Of a stretch of 64,000 bases of DNA, positions 17,756-25,474 are shown piece by piece. Made by a program: the position numbers and the translations under genes. Positions within the stretch are counted from its first letter, which is position 1; the number at the start of each line of letters is the position of its first letter. The stretch lies in NCBI RefSeq assembly GCF_004570875.1, contig NZ_SPQK01000009.1, positions 90,981-154,980 on the forward strand, in the 5' to 3' direction. The notes under the pieces were generated by a model. The model did not search any database. It saw only the letters and a list, made by a program, of their open reading frames with translations, and had not been told where the DNA came from. The stretch is from Blastococcus sp. CT_GayMR16 (GTDB lineage Bacteria; Actinomycetota; Actinomycetes; Mycobacteriales; Geodermatophilaceae).

Positions 17756-18520
17756 GTGGATCTTCCCGCCGTGCTGACGGCCTTCGACGAGCAGATGCGG
17801 CGCCGGCCGGTGCCCGGCCCCGGCATGCGGATCGAGGTCGACGAGCGCGTGACCCGCACCGTCGGCACCGACGGGTCCTGGTCGACCGTCGTCTGGAGCT
17901 CGGTCACCGAGGGAGACGCCGACGAGGTGATCGCAGCGGAGATCGCCCGGGCCACCGGCTCCCTGGAGTGGAAGCTGTACTCCCACGACCGGCCCGCGGA
18001 CCTGTCCGACCGGCTGAAGGCCGCGGGGTTGCGGCCCGACCCGGTCGAGACCGTCCTGGTCGCCGACATCGCCGAGCTGGATCTGCCCGTGGCCGAGCCG
18101 GACGGCGTGCGGCTCGCGGTGGTGGAGGACGAGGAGGCCGTGGCGACGATGCTGCAGGTGCACGACGACGTTTTCGGTCCCGGCACGACGCACCCGTCGG
18201 TCGCGGAGGCGGTACGGACGGCGCTACCGCTACGACCGCGGCCGATCGAGGCCGTCGTCGCGCGGGCCGGCGACATCGCCGTCTCGGCGGGCAGGGTCGA
18301 GTTCCACGAGGGCACCGACTTCGCCAGCCTGTGGGGCGGCGGGACGCTGCCCGGCTGGCGCGGCCGCGGGGTCTTCCGGGCGCTGGTGGGGCACCGTGCC
18401 CTGCTCGCCCGGGACCGTGGGTTCCGCTACCTCCAGGTCGACGCGCTGCCCACGAGTCGGCCCATCCTGGAGCGGATGGGTTTCCACCCGCTCGCCGAGA
18501 CGACGCCCTGGGTCATCTGA
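17756..18520 (+). CDS. GNAT-family N-acetyltransferase
   Basis: A 254-residue protein whose C-terminal half is a GNAT domain. The acetyl-CoA pyrophosphate loop is LPGWRGRGVFRALVGHRALL near residue 198, preceded by strand AVSAGRVEFHEGTDFASLWGGGT and followed by YLQVDALPTSRPILERMGFHPL. The N-terminal half may be a degenerate first GNAT-like domain. The substrate is not identifiable. Start GTG 17756 is supported by a promoter placed for a leaderless message. The last 290 bp are antisense to the tail of the YkvA-like gene. Confidence 0.82.
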   Translation: MDLPAVLTAFDEQMRRRPVPGPGMRIEVDERVTRTVGTDGSWSTVVWSSVTEGDADEVIAAEIARATGSLEWKLYSHDRPADLSDRLKAAGLRPDPVETVLVADIAELDLPVAEPDGVRLAVVEDEEAVATMLQVHDDVFGPGTTHPSVAEAVRTALPLRPRPIEAVVARAGDIAVSAGRVEFHEGTDFASLWGGGTLPGWRGRGVFRALVGHRALLARDRGFRYLQVDALPTSRPILERMGFHPLAETTPWVI

Positions 18521-18919
18521 CGCCGACGGCCGGACCGGACCGAGCAGACGCTCGATGATCCGCCGGTCGCCGGGCCAGGCATCGAGAAGGACGTCCCGAG
18601 GGACCTGCCGGGCCGCGTAGCGGAAGGCGAGCGCGACCACCACAACGTCGTCCAGCGGGCCGATCACCGGGAGGAACTCCGGGATCAGGTCGATCGGCGA
18701 GAGCACCCACAGCCCGGCGAAGCCGACGGCGAGCTTGGCGCGGCGGGGGACGTCGGGGTTGCTGCGCAGGCGCCGCACGGTGGTGACGCAGGCCGGCAGG
18801 AAGCGCGCCAGCTCCTTCGCGGTGCCCTCCGGCAGGCGCCGGGCCAGCAGGATGAGCACCAGCCAGCTGGCCGCCATGACGCCGACAGCGATGCCGAGGC
18901 CGATCAGCCACTCACGCAC
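18230..18919 (-). CDS. YkvA-like (DUF1232) membrane protein with antisense-overlapping tail
   Basis: A 229-codon frame. Residues 1-130 are the real DUF1232 protein: an N-terminal membrane helix (WLIGLGIAVGVMAASWLVLILLA), a basic linker, and the conserved DUF1232 core VGFAGLWVLSPIDLIPEFLPVIGPLDDVVVVALAFRYAARQVP. From about residue 133 on, the frame is exactly antisense to the end of the GNAT gene and reads as a low-complexity Arg/Pro/Gly stretch, so that tail is likely fortuitous or unfolded. The usual family length is 100-140 residues. The ATG is at 18919. Confidence 0.75.
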   Translation of the reverse strand: MREWLIGLGIAVGVMAASWLVLILLARRLPEGTAKELARFLPACVTTVRRLRSNPDVPRRAKLAVGFAGLWVLSPIDLIPEFLPVIGPLDDVVVVALAFRYAARQVPRDVLLDAWPGDRRIIERLLGPVRPSASDDPGRRLGERVETHPLQDGPTRGQRVDLEVAEPTVPGEQGTVPHQRPEDPAAAPAGQRPAAPQAGEVGALVELDPARRDGDVAGPRDDGLDRPRS

Positions 18920-18977
18920 GGCCGGATCTCCCGCTCATGGACGCGACGGTACGACCTCCACGAGCGGGAACCAGCTG

Positions 18978-19277
18978 TCAGCTGGCGAGGTCGACCGAGG
19001 CGGCGCTGTCCCTGCGCAGCCGTGCCCGGTTCCGCCGCGGGGCGAGCGGGATCAGGCGCGGCTCCGGTGACCGCCGCTGATGGTGCGAGTGGGCCGCCAT
19101 CGCCTGCTCGGCGTCGCGGATCATCGCGGCGATGCGGGCCAGTCGGTCGCGGCTGGGCGAGGCGTCGACCGCGGCGGACGGCACGCTGCTGCCGGCCGCG
19201 ACCGCCGGGAGTTCCAGCGGCGCCAGCTCTCGCACGACCTCGACCAGGTCCTCGGCCACGCCGACGGTGAGGATCAT
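18978..19277 (-). CDS. Small hypothetical protein translationally coupled to dnaB
   Basis: A 99-residue protein (MILTVGVAEDLVEVVRELAP...). The N-terminal 70 residues are mildly helical, with an acidic-basic pattern (RDRLARIAAMIRDAEQAMAAHSHHQRR). The C-terminus is Arg-rich. No known domain recognised. Its ATG shares one base with the dnaB stop (TGATG), so it is probably the last cistron of the dnaB transcript. It is separated from the YkvA gene by 58 bp. Confidence 0.55.
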   Translation of the reverse strand: MILTVGVAEDLVEVVRELAPLELPAVAAGSSVPSAAVDASPSRDRLARIAAMIRDAEQAMAAHSHHQRRSPEPRLIPLAPRRNRARLRRDSAASVDLAS

Positions 19278-21892
19278 CAGTTGGCCATGTCCACGAAGCG
19301 GCTGTAGTGGCCCTGGAAGGCCACGGTGACGTTCGCGGTCGGGCCGTTGCGGTGCTTGACCAGCATGATGTCGGCCTCGCCGGCCCGCGGGGACTCCTTC
19401 TCGTACATGTCCTCGCGGTGGATCATCATGACCATGTCGGCGTCCTGCTCGATCGAGCCGGATTCGCGCAGGTCGGACAGCATCGGCTTCTTGTCCTGAC
19501 GCTGCTCGGAACCACGGTTCAGCTGCGACATGGCGATCACCGGCACCTCGAGCTCCTTGGCCAGCAGCTTCAGCGCCCGGGAGAACTCCGAGACCTCCTG
19601 CTGGCGGCTCTCGACGCGCTTGCCCGACGTCATCAGCTGCAGGTAGTCGATGACCACCAGCTTGAGGTCGTTGCGCTGCTTGAGGCGGCGGGCCTTGGCC
19701 CGGATCTCCATCATCGTCATGTTCGGGGAGTCGTCGATGTAGAGCGGGGCATCGGCGATCTCGCCCATGCGCCGGGCCAGCTTCGACCAGTCCTCGTCCG
19801 ACAGCGAGCCGGCGCGCATGTGGTGCAGCGGCACCTTCGCCTCGGCCGACAGCAGACGCATGGTGATCTCGTGCTTGCTCATCTCCAGCGAGAAGATCGC
19901 GGCCGGCATGTGGTTCTTGATCGATGCCGATCGCGCGATGTCGAGTCCGAGGGTGGAGTTGTGCGTCGGGATGAAGCTCCGGCCCGCCAGGAAGAGCGAG
20001 TCATCGGCAGCAACCTGGATGCAGCGGACCGGCACGCTCACGATCGGACGTACGTCGGTGATGAACCGGACCCCGCGTGCGGTGAACGTGCGTGCACCCC
20101 GCTCCTTGTGGACCAGCTTCTTGCGCTCGAGCCGGAACACCTCCTCATCGGTGCTGAAGGTCAGCGTGAAGCAGATGGACGACTTCTCGCTGCGGCCCGG
20201 CACCCGCTTACGGCTCATCCCCACCCGGTGACCGAGGCTCGCGATGAGCTCGCGGGTGTCCTCGGCGAGCCGGCGGTTGGTGACCGCAAACTGGACGACG
20301 CCGTTGGGTGCCACGGTGCCGTCCGTGTCGAGCAAGCCGGCCAGCAGAGCCCGCCGCTGTTCAACGGACGCCCGCAGGTAAGCGGTTGGGATGTGCTTGT
20401 CGCCGAGGACGTCCAAGGAGCGGAGAAGGCCCGTTACGGTGCCGTGGGCAGCCCGGCAGGCGTGGCACTGCGCCAGCCCAGCGGACGGCCCACCGCAGTC
20501 GGGGCAGGAAGCCGAACGCCCGGCCACCCCAGCGGCGCGCAGCCTGCCTCCACAGGTCTTGCCGCAGGTCTGCACCTGCGACGTCTTCGGGACGAAGAGT
20601 TCGCCGCACATCGGGCAGGGACGTGCCTCGATGTCGTCCCGCGCCGGCAGCCGCATCACATAGCGGAGAGGAGTGGACGTGCGCTCGACGGTCAGGCCTT
20701 CGGCCTCGATGTACGCGGCGATCTCCGGGTCCGCGCTCGTGTAGTGAGCTGCGGCCGACGTGCCGTCACCGAGCCACACCCCGAGGGCGTAGGGCGGGAG
20801 GGGCAGATCGGCATCGGGCAGTTCCAAGGGAGCGGCATTGGTGATCGAGTGGTTGAGCCGCGCGTCCTTGGTCTCGCAGCGAACGGAGCGGGCGATCTGC
20901 TCCGTCGTCCGGACGGCGGCGAAGGTGCCCTGGTTGCGGTAGCCGTTGTAGCCGACACGCGCGGCCTGCGCAGACTTCCGGCTGGCCCTGGTGTCGGTCA
21001 GCCACTGGTGCTGCGCGTCGGCCACGATCACCGAGCCGTCGGAGAAGTGCACCTCGTAGCAGGGCCGGTCGATCAGGACGTCGGTCGCGGCGACGACGCT
21101 CGTGGGCCGGCCGTCAGAGCCGATCACCTGCGCGCCGACAGCGATCTCGCCCATGGTCGTCCAGCCGGCGGGCGTCGCGATCGGAGTGTCGAGGGCCAGC
21201 GCCTTTCCCACGCCGGGCCGGGCCGCGATGACGATCATCTGACCGGCCTGCAGCCCGTTGGTGAGCTCGTCGAGATCGCGGATGCCGGTCGGCACGCCGC
21301 GGCTGACCCCGCCCCGTGAGGCGATGGCGTCCAGCTCGTCCATCGTCGGCTGGAGGATGTCCTCGAGGCGGGAGTAGTCCTCGCTCATCCGCTTCTCGGT
21401 GACGTCGTAGATCTCCTGCTGGGCGCGGTCGACGATGTCGTCGACGTCGCCCTTCCCGCCGGCGGCGCCGTAGCCCAGCTGGACGACGCGGGTGCCGGCC
21501 TCGACCAGTCGCCGCAGCACGGCCTGCTCGGCCACGATCGCGGCGTAGTACCCGGCGTTGGCCGCGGTGGGGGTCGAGGCGATCAGGGTGTGCAGGTAGA
21601 CCGCGCCGCCCATCTTCGACAGCTGGTCGGTGCGGTTGAGCTCCGCGGCGACGGTGATCGCGTCGGCGGGCTCACCGCGCCCGTAGAGGTCCAGGACGCA
21701 GTCGAAGATCACCTGGTGCGCGGGACGGTAGAAGTCCGTGCCCTGCAGGGCCTCCACGACGTCGGCGATGGCGTCCTTGCTCAGCAGCATGCCGCCGAGC
21801 ACCGACTGCTCGGCCGGGATGTCCTGCGGGGGCTGCCGGTCGTACGCCGGTGCCGTCGCCGAAGGCCGGCTGAAGTCGTCGGCCAACGCCAC
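19277..21892 (-). CDS. dnaB: Replicative DNA helicase DnaB, interrupted by an intein
   Basis: A hexameric helicase that unwinds DNA at the fork. The precursor is 871 residues; removing a 415-residue intein leaves 456, the usual DnaB length. The N-terminal domain (PPQDIPAEQSVLGGMLLS) precedes a RecA-like ATPase. The Walker A sequence RPGVGK-STLGLD is split by the intein between Lys and Ser. Walker B is LVVIDYLQLM, and the C-terminus has SQLNRGSEQRQDKKPMLSDLRESG and VKHRNGPTA. I start at GTG 21892 (AGGAGATGGAGGAA just upstream) rather than the longer frame to 21991. Upstream lie rplI-rpsR-ssb-rpsF, but a 678-bp gap with DnaA boxes suggests its own promoter. Confidence 0.95.
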   Translation of the reverse strand: MALADDFSRPSATAPAYDRQPPQDIPAEQSVLGGMLLSKDAIADVVEALQGTDFYRPAHQVIFDCVLDLYGRGEPADAITVAAELNRTDQLSKMGGAVYLHTLIASTPTAANAGYYAAIVAEQAVLRRLVEAGTRVVQLGYGAAGGKGDVDDIVDRAQQEIYDVTEKRMSEDYSRLEDILQPTMDELDAIASRGGVSRGVPTGIRDLDELTNGLQAGQMIVIAARPGVGKALALDTPIATPAGWTTMGEIAVGAQVIGSDGRPTSVVAATDVLIDRPCYEVHFSDGSVIVADAQHQWLTDTRASRKSAQAARVGYNGYRNQGTFAAVRTTEQIARSVRCETKDARLNHSITNAAPLELPDADLPLPPYALGVWLGDGTSAAAHYTSADPEIAAYIEAEGLTVERTSTPLRYVMRLPARDDIEARPCPMCGELFVPKTSQVQTCGKTCGGRLRAAGVAGRSASCPDCGGPSAGLAQCHACRAAHGTVTGLLRSLDVLGDKHIPTAYLRASVEQRRALLAGLLDTDGTVAPNGVVQFAVTNRRLAEDTRELIASLGHRVGMSRKRVPGRSEKSSICFTLTFSTDEEVFRLERKKLVHKERGARTFTARGVRFITDVRPIVSVPVRCIQVAADDSLFLAGRSFIPTHNSTLGLDIARSASIKNHMPAAIFSLEMSKHEITMRLLSAEAKVPLHHMRAGSLSDEDWSKLARRMGEIADAPLYIDDSPNMTMMEIRAKARRLKQRNDLKLVVIDYLQLMTSGKRVESRQQEVSEFSRALKLLAKELEVPVIAMSQLNRGSEQRQDKKPMLSDLRESGSIEQDADMVMMIHREDMYEKESPRAGEADIMLVKHRNGPTANVTVAFQGHYSRFVDMAN
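19958..21202 (-). mobile_element. Class 3-type intein with LAGLIDADG endonuclease in the DnaB P-loop
   Basis: 415 residues (precursor 231-645) between GVGK and STLG. It starts with Ala (ALALDTPIATPAGW), so it lacks the usual N-terminal Cys/Ser. Block B reads VIVADAQHQW (Trp), block F VRCIQVAADDSLFLAG (Cys), and block G FIPTHN (Thr before the terminal His-Asn), with Ser at +1. This is the W-C-T triplet described for class 3 inteins, where the block F Cys does the first attack. Endonuclease motifs are LGVWLGDG and LLAGLLDTDG. Between them lie CPMC, CGKTC, CPDC and CHAC, eight cysteines in zinc-ribbon style (about 20455-20618). It looks less GC-rich than flanking dnaB, fitting horizontal spread. 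Confidence 0.93.
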
Positions 21893-22570
21893 GGGGTTCC
21901 TCCATCTCCTTGCGGGCACGCCCGCACCACCACTCCGGAGGGAAGCCGGGAGTTCGGCGGGCGCCGCCGGACCGAACGTCTGTTCGGTCATTGCTACCGC
22001 CGGGCACCGACAGTTCTCGGCACCCGGCGGCAGCTGAGGAGGACGTTAGGAAGGCGGAGGGGTCGCCGTCCATCACCGGTGTGCACGCCGATCTGCACAA
22101 CTTGTGGACAAGTCGGTGGATGGAGGCGTGTCGACATGTGGAGACGGCGGGGGACACCCGGCGGCCATCTCCCGGCTTCCCCGTCGTCACCTGCGCCGAC
22201 GGTGCCCACCGGCTGTGGACAGGAGAAAAGCGCCAACAAATTTTGCGAGTCGCACCACGTGTCCCACGTCCGCACGCGGCGGCACCTCTCGGGCGCCTGA
22301 GGACGACGAAGGACGGCCGGCCGGCTGGCAGGAACTCACAGCGACCCCGTCAGGAGCCCTGGGATGGCCGAAGGTGGCCGCGCGGCCACCCGGGGCAGCG
22401 GAGGACGGCGCGAGGAGAGCCTCGGGGCACTCAGGCCGCGTGCGGTGCCTCGCTGTCCACAGACGCCGCGAGGGGCGCCGGACCGGAGTCCGACGCCCCT
22501 CGCGGGTACGGCCTCCCTGCAGGGTCCCGCCGCGAGCATGCGAGCGGTGGGGGGCAGGGAGGTCCTTCAA
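21893..22570. other. dnaB-rplI intergenic region with DnaA-box cluster
   Basis: 678 bp with no convincing gene: the small open frames here have no family resemblance. Contains three DnaA-box-like nonamers: TTGTCCACA (minus strand, 22103-22111, exact consensus) inside a perfect ACTTGT-GG-ACAAGT palindrome (22100-22113), CTGTCCACA (minus, 22214-22222) and CTGTCCACA (plus, 22453-22461). A locally AT-rich stretch (cgccaacaaattttgcgag) follows the second box. The dnaB promoter should lie here. Confidence 0.6.
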
Positions 22571-23026
22571 TCAGCTGGCGACGACCTCGATCTGCAGCGT
22601 GGTCGAGACCTCGGGATGCACTCGCACGGAGACGGTGTGCTGGCCCGTGGTCTTGATGCTGCTGGGCAGCTCGATACGACGACGGTCGAGCTCCGGGCCG
22701 CCGGCGGCCGTGACGGCCGCGGCGACGTCGGCAGTGGTGACGCGACCGAACAGGCGGCCACCCTCGCCGGCGCGCGCCGGGACGCGGACCGTGAGTCCGG
22801 ACAGCTGCCCGGCCACGGCGGTCGCCTCTTCCTGCGAACGCACCTCACGGGCGGCACGCGCCCGGCGCAGCGACTCGATCTGCTTCTCGGCACCGCGGGT
22901 GGCCTGGATGGCCAGGCCGCGGGGCAGGAGGTAGTTGCGGCCGTAGCCGCCCTTGACCTCGACGGTGTCACCGGAGGAACCGAGACCGGTGACTTCGGCG
23001 GTGAGGATGAGCTTCAGGGTGCTCAT
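22571..23026 (-). CDS. rplI: 50S ribosomal protein L9
   Basis: A 151-residue ribosomal protein. The N-terminal rRNA-binding domain has the L9 signature GDTVEVKGGYGRNYLLPRGLA at about residues 19-39. A long helical connector (KQIESLRRARAAREVRSQEEA) leads to the C-terminal domain ending TTLQIEVVAS. It is the last gene of the rpsF-ssb-rpsR-rplI operon, 1 bp after rpsR, all on the minus strand. Its length is normal and the ATG start is clear. Confidence 0.97.
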   Translation of the reverse strand: MSTLKLILTAEVTGLGSSGDTVEVKGGYGRNYLLPRGLAIQATRGAEKQIESLRRARAAREVRSQEEATAVAGQLSGLTVRVPARAGEGGRLFGRVTTADVAAAVTAAGGPELDRRRIELPSSIKTTGQHTVSVRVHPEVSTTLQIEVVAS

Positions 23027-23027
23027 G

Positions 23028-23264
23028 TCAGCGCGCCGTCGAGGTGTAGGGCAGCAGCGCCATCTCGCGGCTGTTCTTCACGGCCACGGCGACGTCGCGC
23101 TGGTGCTGGCTGCAGTTGCCGCTGACGCGGCGGGCACGGATCTTGCCGCGGTCGGAGATGAACTTCCGCAGCAGCGTCGTGTCCTTGTAGTCGACGTGGG
23201 TCGCCTTGTCCTTGCAGAACTGGCAGACCTTCTTCTTGACCTTGCGAATGGGGGGCTTGGGCAC
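23028..23264 (-). CDS. rpsR: 30S ribosomal protein S18
   Basis: A 78-residue S18 with the core [19 protein letters not shown] and [26 protein letters not shown]. Cysteines in VCQFCKD plus one in GNCSQH make it the zinc-binding (C+) form; many actinobacteria also keep a zinc-free paralogue elsewhere. It lies between ssb and rplI in the rpsF operon. Confidence 0.97.
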   Translation of the reverse strand: MPKPPIRKVKKKVCQFCKDKATHVDYKDTTLLRKFISDRGKIRARRVSGNCSQHQRDVAVAVKNSREMALLPYTSTAR

Positions 23265-23305
23265 CGGGGTACTCCAGATACGAGTGGATCAGGGAGAGGA
23301 AGGGA

Positions 23306-23806
23306 TCAGAAGGGCGGTTCGTCGGACGGACCGGCGGGCGTCGACCAGGGGTCGCTCGAACCGCCGCCGCCGCCACCACCGGAGGAGCCGAAGCCGCCTC
23401 CGCCGCCACCGCCACCGGAGAAGCCGCCGCCGCCTTCACCGCGCGAGGCCTTGGTGACCTTCGCGGTGGCGTAGCGGAGCGAGGGGCCGATCTCGTCGAC
23501 CTCCAGCTCGATGACGGTGCGCTTCTCGCCTTCCTTGGTGTCGAACGAGCGCTGCTTGAGCCGCCCGCTGACGATGACCCGCGAACCGCGGGTGAGGGAC
23601 TCGGCGACGTTCTCGGCCACCTGCCGCCACACGTTGCACCGGAGGAACAGCGCCTCGCCGTCCTTCCACTCCTGCGACTGACGGTCGAAGGTGCGGGGGG
23701 TCGAGGCCACAGTGAAGTTGGCGACCGCGGCGCCGGAAGGCGTGAACCGGAGTTCCGGGTCCGACGTCAGGTTGCCGATGACGGTGATGACGGTTTCGCC
23801 GGCCAT
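23306..23806 (-). CDS. ssb: Single-stranded DNA-binding protein
   Basis: A 166-residue tetrameric SSB. The OB fold spans residues 1-110: [32 protein letters not shown], then [35 protein letters not shown] Gly-rich low-complexity linker (residues 118-150) follows. The acidic tip, ending DEPPF, binds replication partners. Cotranscribed with rpsF (2 bp upstream) and rpsR. This is the housekeeping copy next to ribosomal genes. Confidence 0.97.
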   Translation of the reverse strand: MAGETVITVIGNLTSDPELRFTPSGAAVANFTVASTPRTFDRQSQEWKDGEALFLRCNVWRQVAENVAESLTRGSRVIVSGRLKQRSFDTKEGEKRTVIELEVDEIGPSLRYATAKVTKASRGEGGGGFSGGGGGGGGFGSSGGGGGGGSSDPWSTPAGPSDEPPF

Positions 23807-23808
23807 GG

Positions 23809-24096
23809 TCAGTGAGCCTCTGGGCGCATCAGCTTCGTGCGGAGCACCGACTCGTTGAGGTTCAGCTGCCGGTCGAGCTCGGCGACCGCCTCGGGCTCCG
23901 ACTCGATCGTGACGATCGCGTAGATGCCCTCGATCTGCTTCTTGATCTCGTAGGCGAGCCGACGCTTGCCCCAGATCTCGGTCTTGACGGTGCCACCGGC
24001 CTTGGTGACGACGGTCAGGAACCGGTCGAGTGAGGGAGCGATGGTGCGCTCCTCGAGCTCGGGGTCGAGGATGACCATCAGTTCGTAATGACGCAC
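23809..24096 (-). CDS. rpsF: 30S ribosomal protein S6
   Basis: A 95-residue S6: [26 protein letters not shown], then [25 protein letters not shown] and [16 protein letters not shown]. The start is the GTG at 24096, preceded by GGAGGTGGGG. The open frame runs 21 codons further up but has no family sequence there. First gene of the rpsF-ssb-rpsR-rplI operon. A CTGTCCACA nonamer (24233-24241) lies 137 bp upstream. Confidence 0.96.
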   Translation of the reverse strand: MRHYELMVILDPELEERTIAPSLDRFLTVVTKAGGTVKTEIWGKRRLAYEIKKQIEGIYAIVTIESEPEAVAELDRQLNLNESVLRTKLMRPEAH

Positions 24097-24307
24097 GGGA
24101 AACCCCACCTCCTCTGGTCTTGGCGGCTGCAGAAGGTCTGCAGCAGGAGGGTCGTGCATGCGTTGCGCGCCCCGACAGACGCCGGAACGCGCAGGACGAG
24201 GCTACCAGCGCGCGGGCGGGAACCTTCCGGGGCTGTCCACAGGCCCCCGCACAGCAGCGCGGCCGCCGTCCCCGGATGGAGGACGGCGGCCGCGGAGCCG
24301 GGACGCG

Positions 24308-25339
24308 TTACCGGGAGGAGCGGGACGCCTGGTGCGTGCGGACCAGCGCGGCGGTGACCGCAGCCAGGGCGACGACGGCGGCCAGAGCGGCTGCCGGCAG
24401 CGCCTGCGCGGCGGACGACGAGGAGGACGCGGTCTCCTGGGCGCTCTGGTCGTCCAGGGCGGCGCCGTCGAGGCCGGCGAGCTGGCCGAAGACCGGCACG
24501 GAGGCGCCGTCGTAGCTGCCCGCCACCCCACCGGAGCCGTTCGCGCTGTCGTTGCGGTCCGGCCCGCCGAGGCTGCGGCCCGGCACGTAGAAGCGCGACG
24601 GGTCGAAGGCCGACGCGGCCGCGATGCTGGCCGGCGACAACTGCGGCGCACCGGAGCCGGTGTTGTAGGTGTACTGCGAACCCGGCACGCCCTCGACGCC
24701 GGTCGGGCCGCCGGGGGTCGGGGCCTGGTCGACCGGCCCACCCGGCGTGGGCAGCGTGGTCGGCGGCTGCGGTCCGCCGGCCGGGACGCCCGGCAGGTTC
24801 GGCACGGTCACCGGCGGGAGCTGCGGCACGTTGACGCCGCCGAGGTTGGGCAGCGGCACGAGCGTGTTCACGACGAACGGGGTCGGCGCCGGGAGCGCCG
24901 GCAGCAGGCCCAGAGCGGCATCGGTGAGCGGCTGGGTGAGCGAGGCGTTGCTCGACAGGCGGTAGGTGAAGGTCACCACGCAGTTCACGCAGGACGAGGC
25001 GAACTTCTCGGCCACCGAGGCGCCGGGTGCCAGCGCCTTGGTGCCCGACGGGAGCCGGAGGCCCACCTCGGTCTTCGCCGTCACGCTGACCAGCGACGGG
25101 ATGAGTCCGCCACCGCCGACCTGCACGGTCTTGTCCTGGATCTCGTTGACGAAGGTCACCGTGCCACCGGCGTCGACGGAGACCGCCGGGACGGTGACGT
25201 CACGGATCGGCACGGTGGCGGTCGGTGCGGCGGCCGCGCTCGGTGCCATGAGCACCGCGAAGGCCGCCACCCCCAGCCATCCGAGGACGGCGACGGCGAT
25301 GCCCCGCCGCGCGCTTCGACGGATCCGACCGGTTTCCAT
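24308..25339 (-). CDS. Secreted cupredoxin-like protein with Pro-rich region and C-terminal membrane anchor
   Basis: A 343-residue exported protein. A signal peptide with an Arg-rich start (RIRRSARRGIAVAVLGWLGVAAFAVLMAPSAAAA) is followed by a beta domain: TVPIRDVTVPAVSVDAGGTVTFVNEI and LAPGASVAEKFASSCVNCVVTFTYRL. This looks like a cupredoxin-fold domain, though no copper-site His is obvious; the SCVNC pair may form a disulfide. Residues 150-240 are Pro/Gly/Thr-rich. The end has a Ser-rich linker, a hydrophobic helix (ALPAAALAAVVALAAVTAALV) and a basic tail: a surface protein anchored by its C-terminus. I start at ATG 25339. The function is unknown. It is divergent from the nfo gene. Confidence 0.7.
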   Translation of the reverse strand: METGRIRRSARRGIAVAVLGWLGVAAFAVLMAPSAAAAPTATVPIRDVTVPAVSVDAGGTVTFVNEIQDKTVQVGGGGLIPSLVSVTAKTEVGLRLPSGTKALAPGASVAEKFASSCVNCVVTFTYRLSSNASLTQPLTDAALGLLPALPAPTPFVVNTLVPLPNLGGVNVPQLPPVTVPNLPGVPAGGPQPPTTLPTPGGPVDQAPTPGGPTGVEGVPGSQYTYNTGSGAPQLSPASIAAASAFDPSRFYVPGRSLGGPDRNDSANGSGGVAGSYDGASVPVFGQLAGLDGAALDDQSAQETASSSSSAAQALPAAALAAVVALAAVTAALVRTHQASRSSR

Positions 25340-25460
25340 CTGCTGTTCTACCTCCACGTCGACGTTCGTCCGTTCCCCTACTGGGGAGTAACCCCCGTCA
25401 CGCTGCAAGAACGATGATGTGACGCCAGCGATACGGGTAAACCTCAAACCGGGATCGAAC

Positions 25461-25466
25461 TAGGGT
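25461..25466 (+). promoter_or_regulatory. -10 element of nfo, leaderless arrangement
   Basis: TAGGGT ends 8 nt before the GTG start of the endonuclease IV gene. No Shine-Dalgarno is present. No clear -35 was seen. Confidence 0.45.
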
Positions 25467-25474
25467 CTTCCGGC

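Noticed and set aside
17756..17785. GTG 17771 as the GNAT start
   Set aside because: In frame, but GTG 17756 has a well-spaced promoter directly upstream.
21893..21991. 33-codon N-terminal extension of DnaB
   Set aside because: GTG 21892 has a strong Shine-Dalgarno and the extension has no DnaB-family sequence.
21994..22275. Possible small genes in the dnaB-rplI gap
   Set aside because: No ribosome-binding sites, no family resemblance, several overlapping frames of equal quality; a regulatory gap is simpler.
23306..23440. Gly-rich DNA repeat at the end of ssb as a mobile repeat
   Set aside because: It encodes the usual disordered SSB linker; codon-level glycine repetition explains it.
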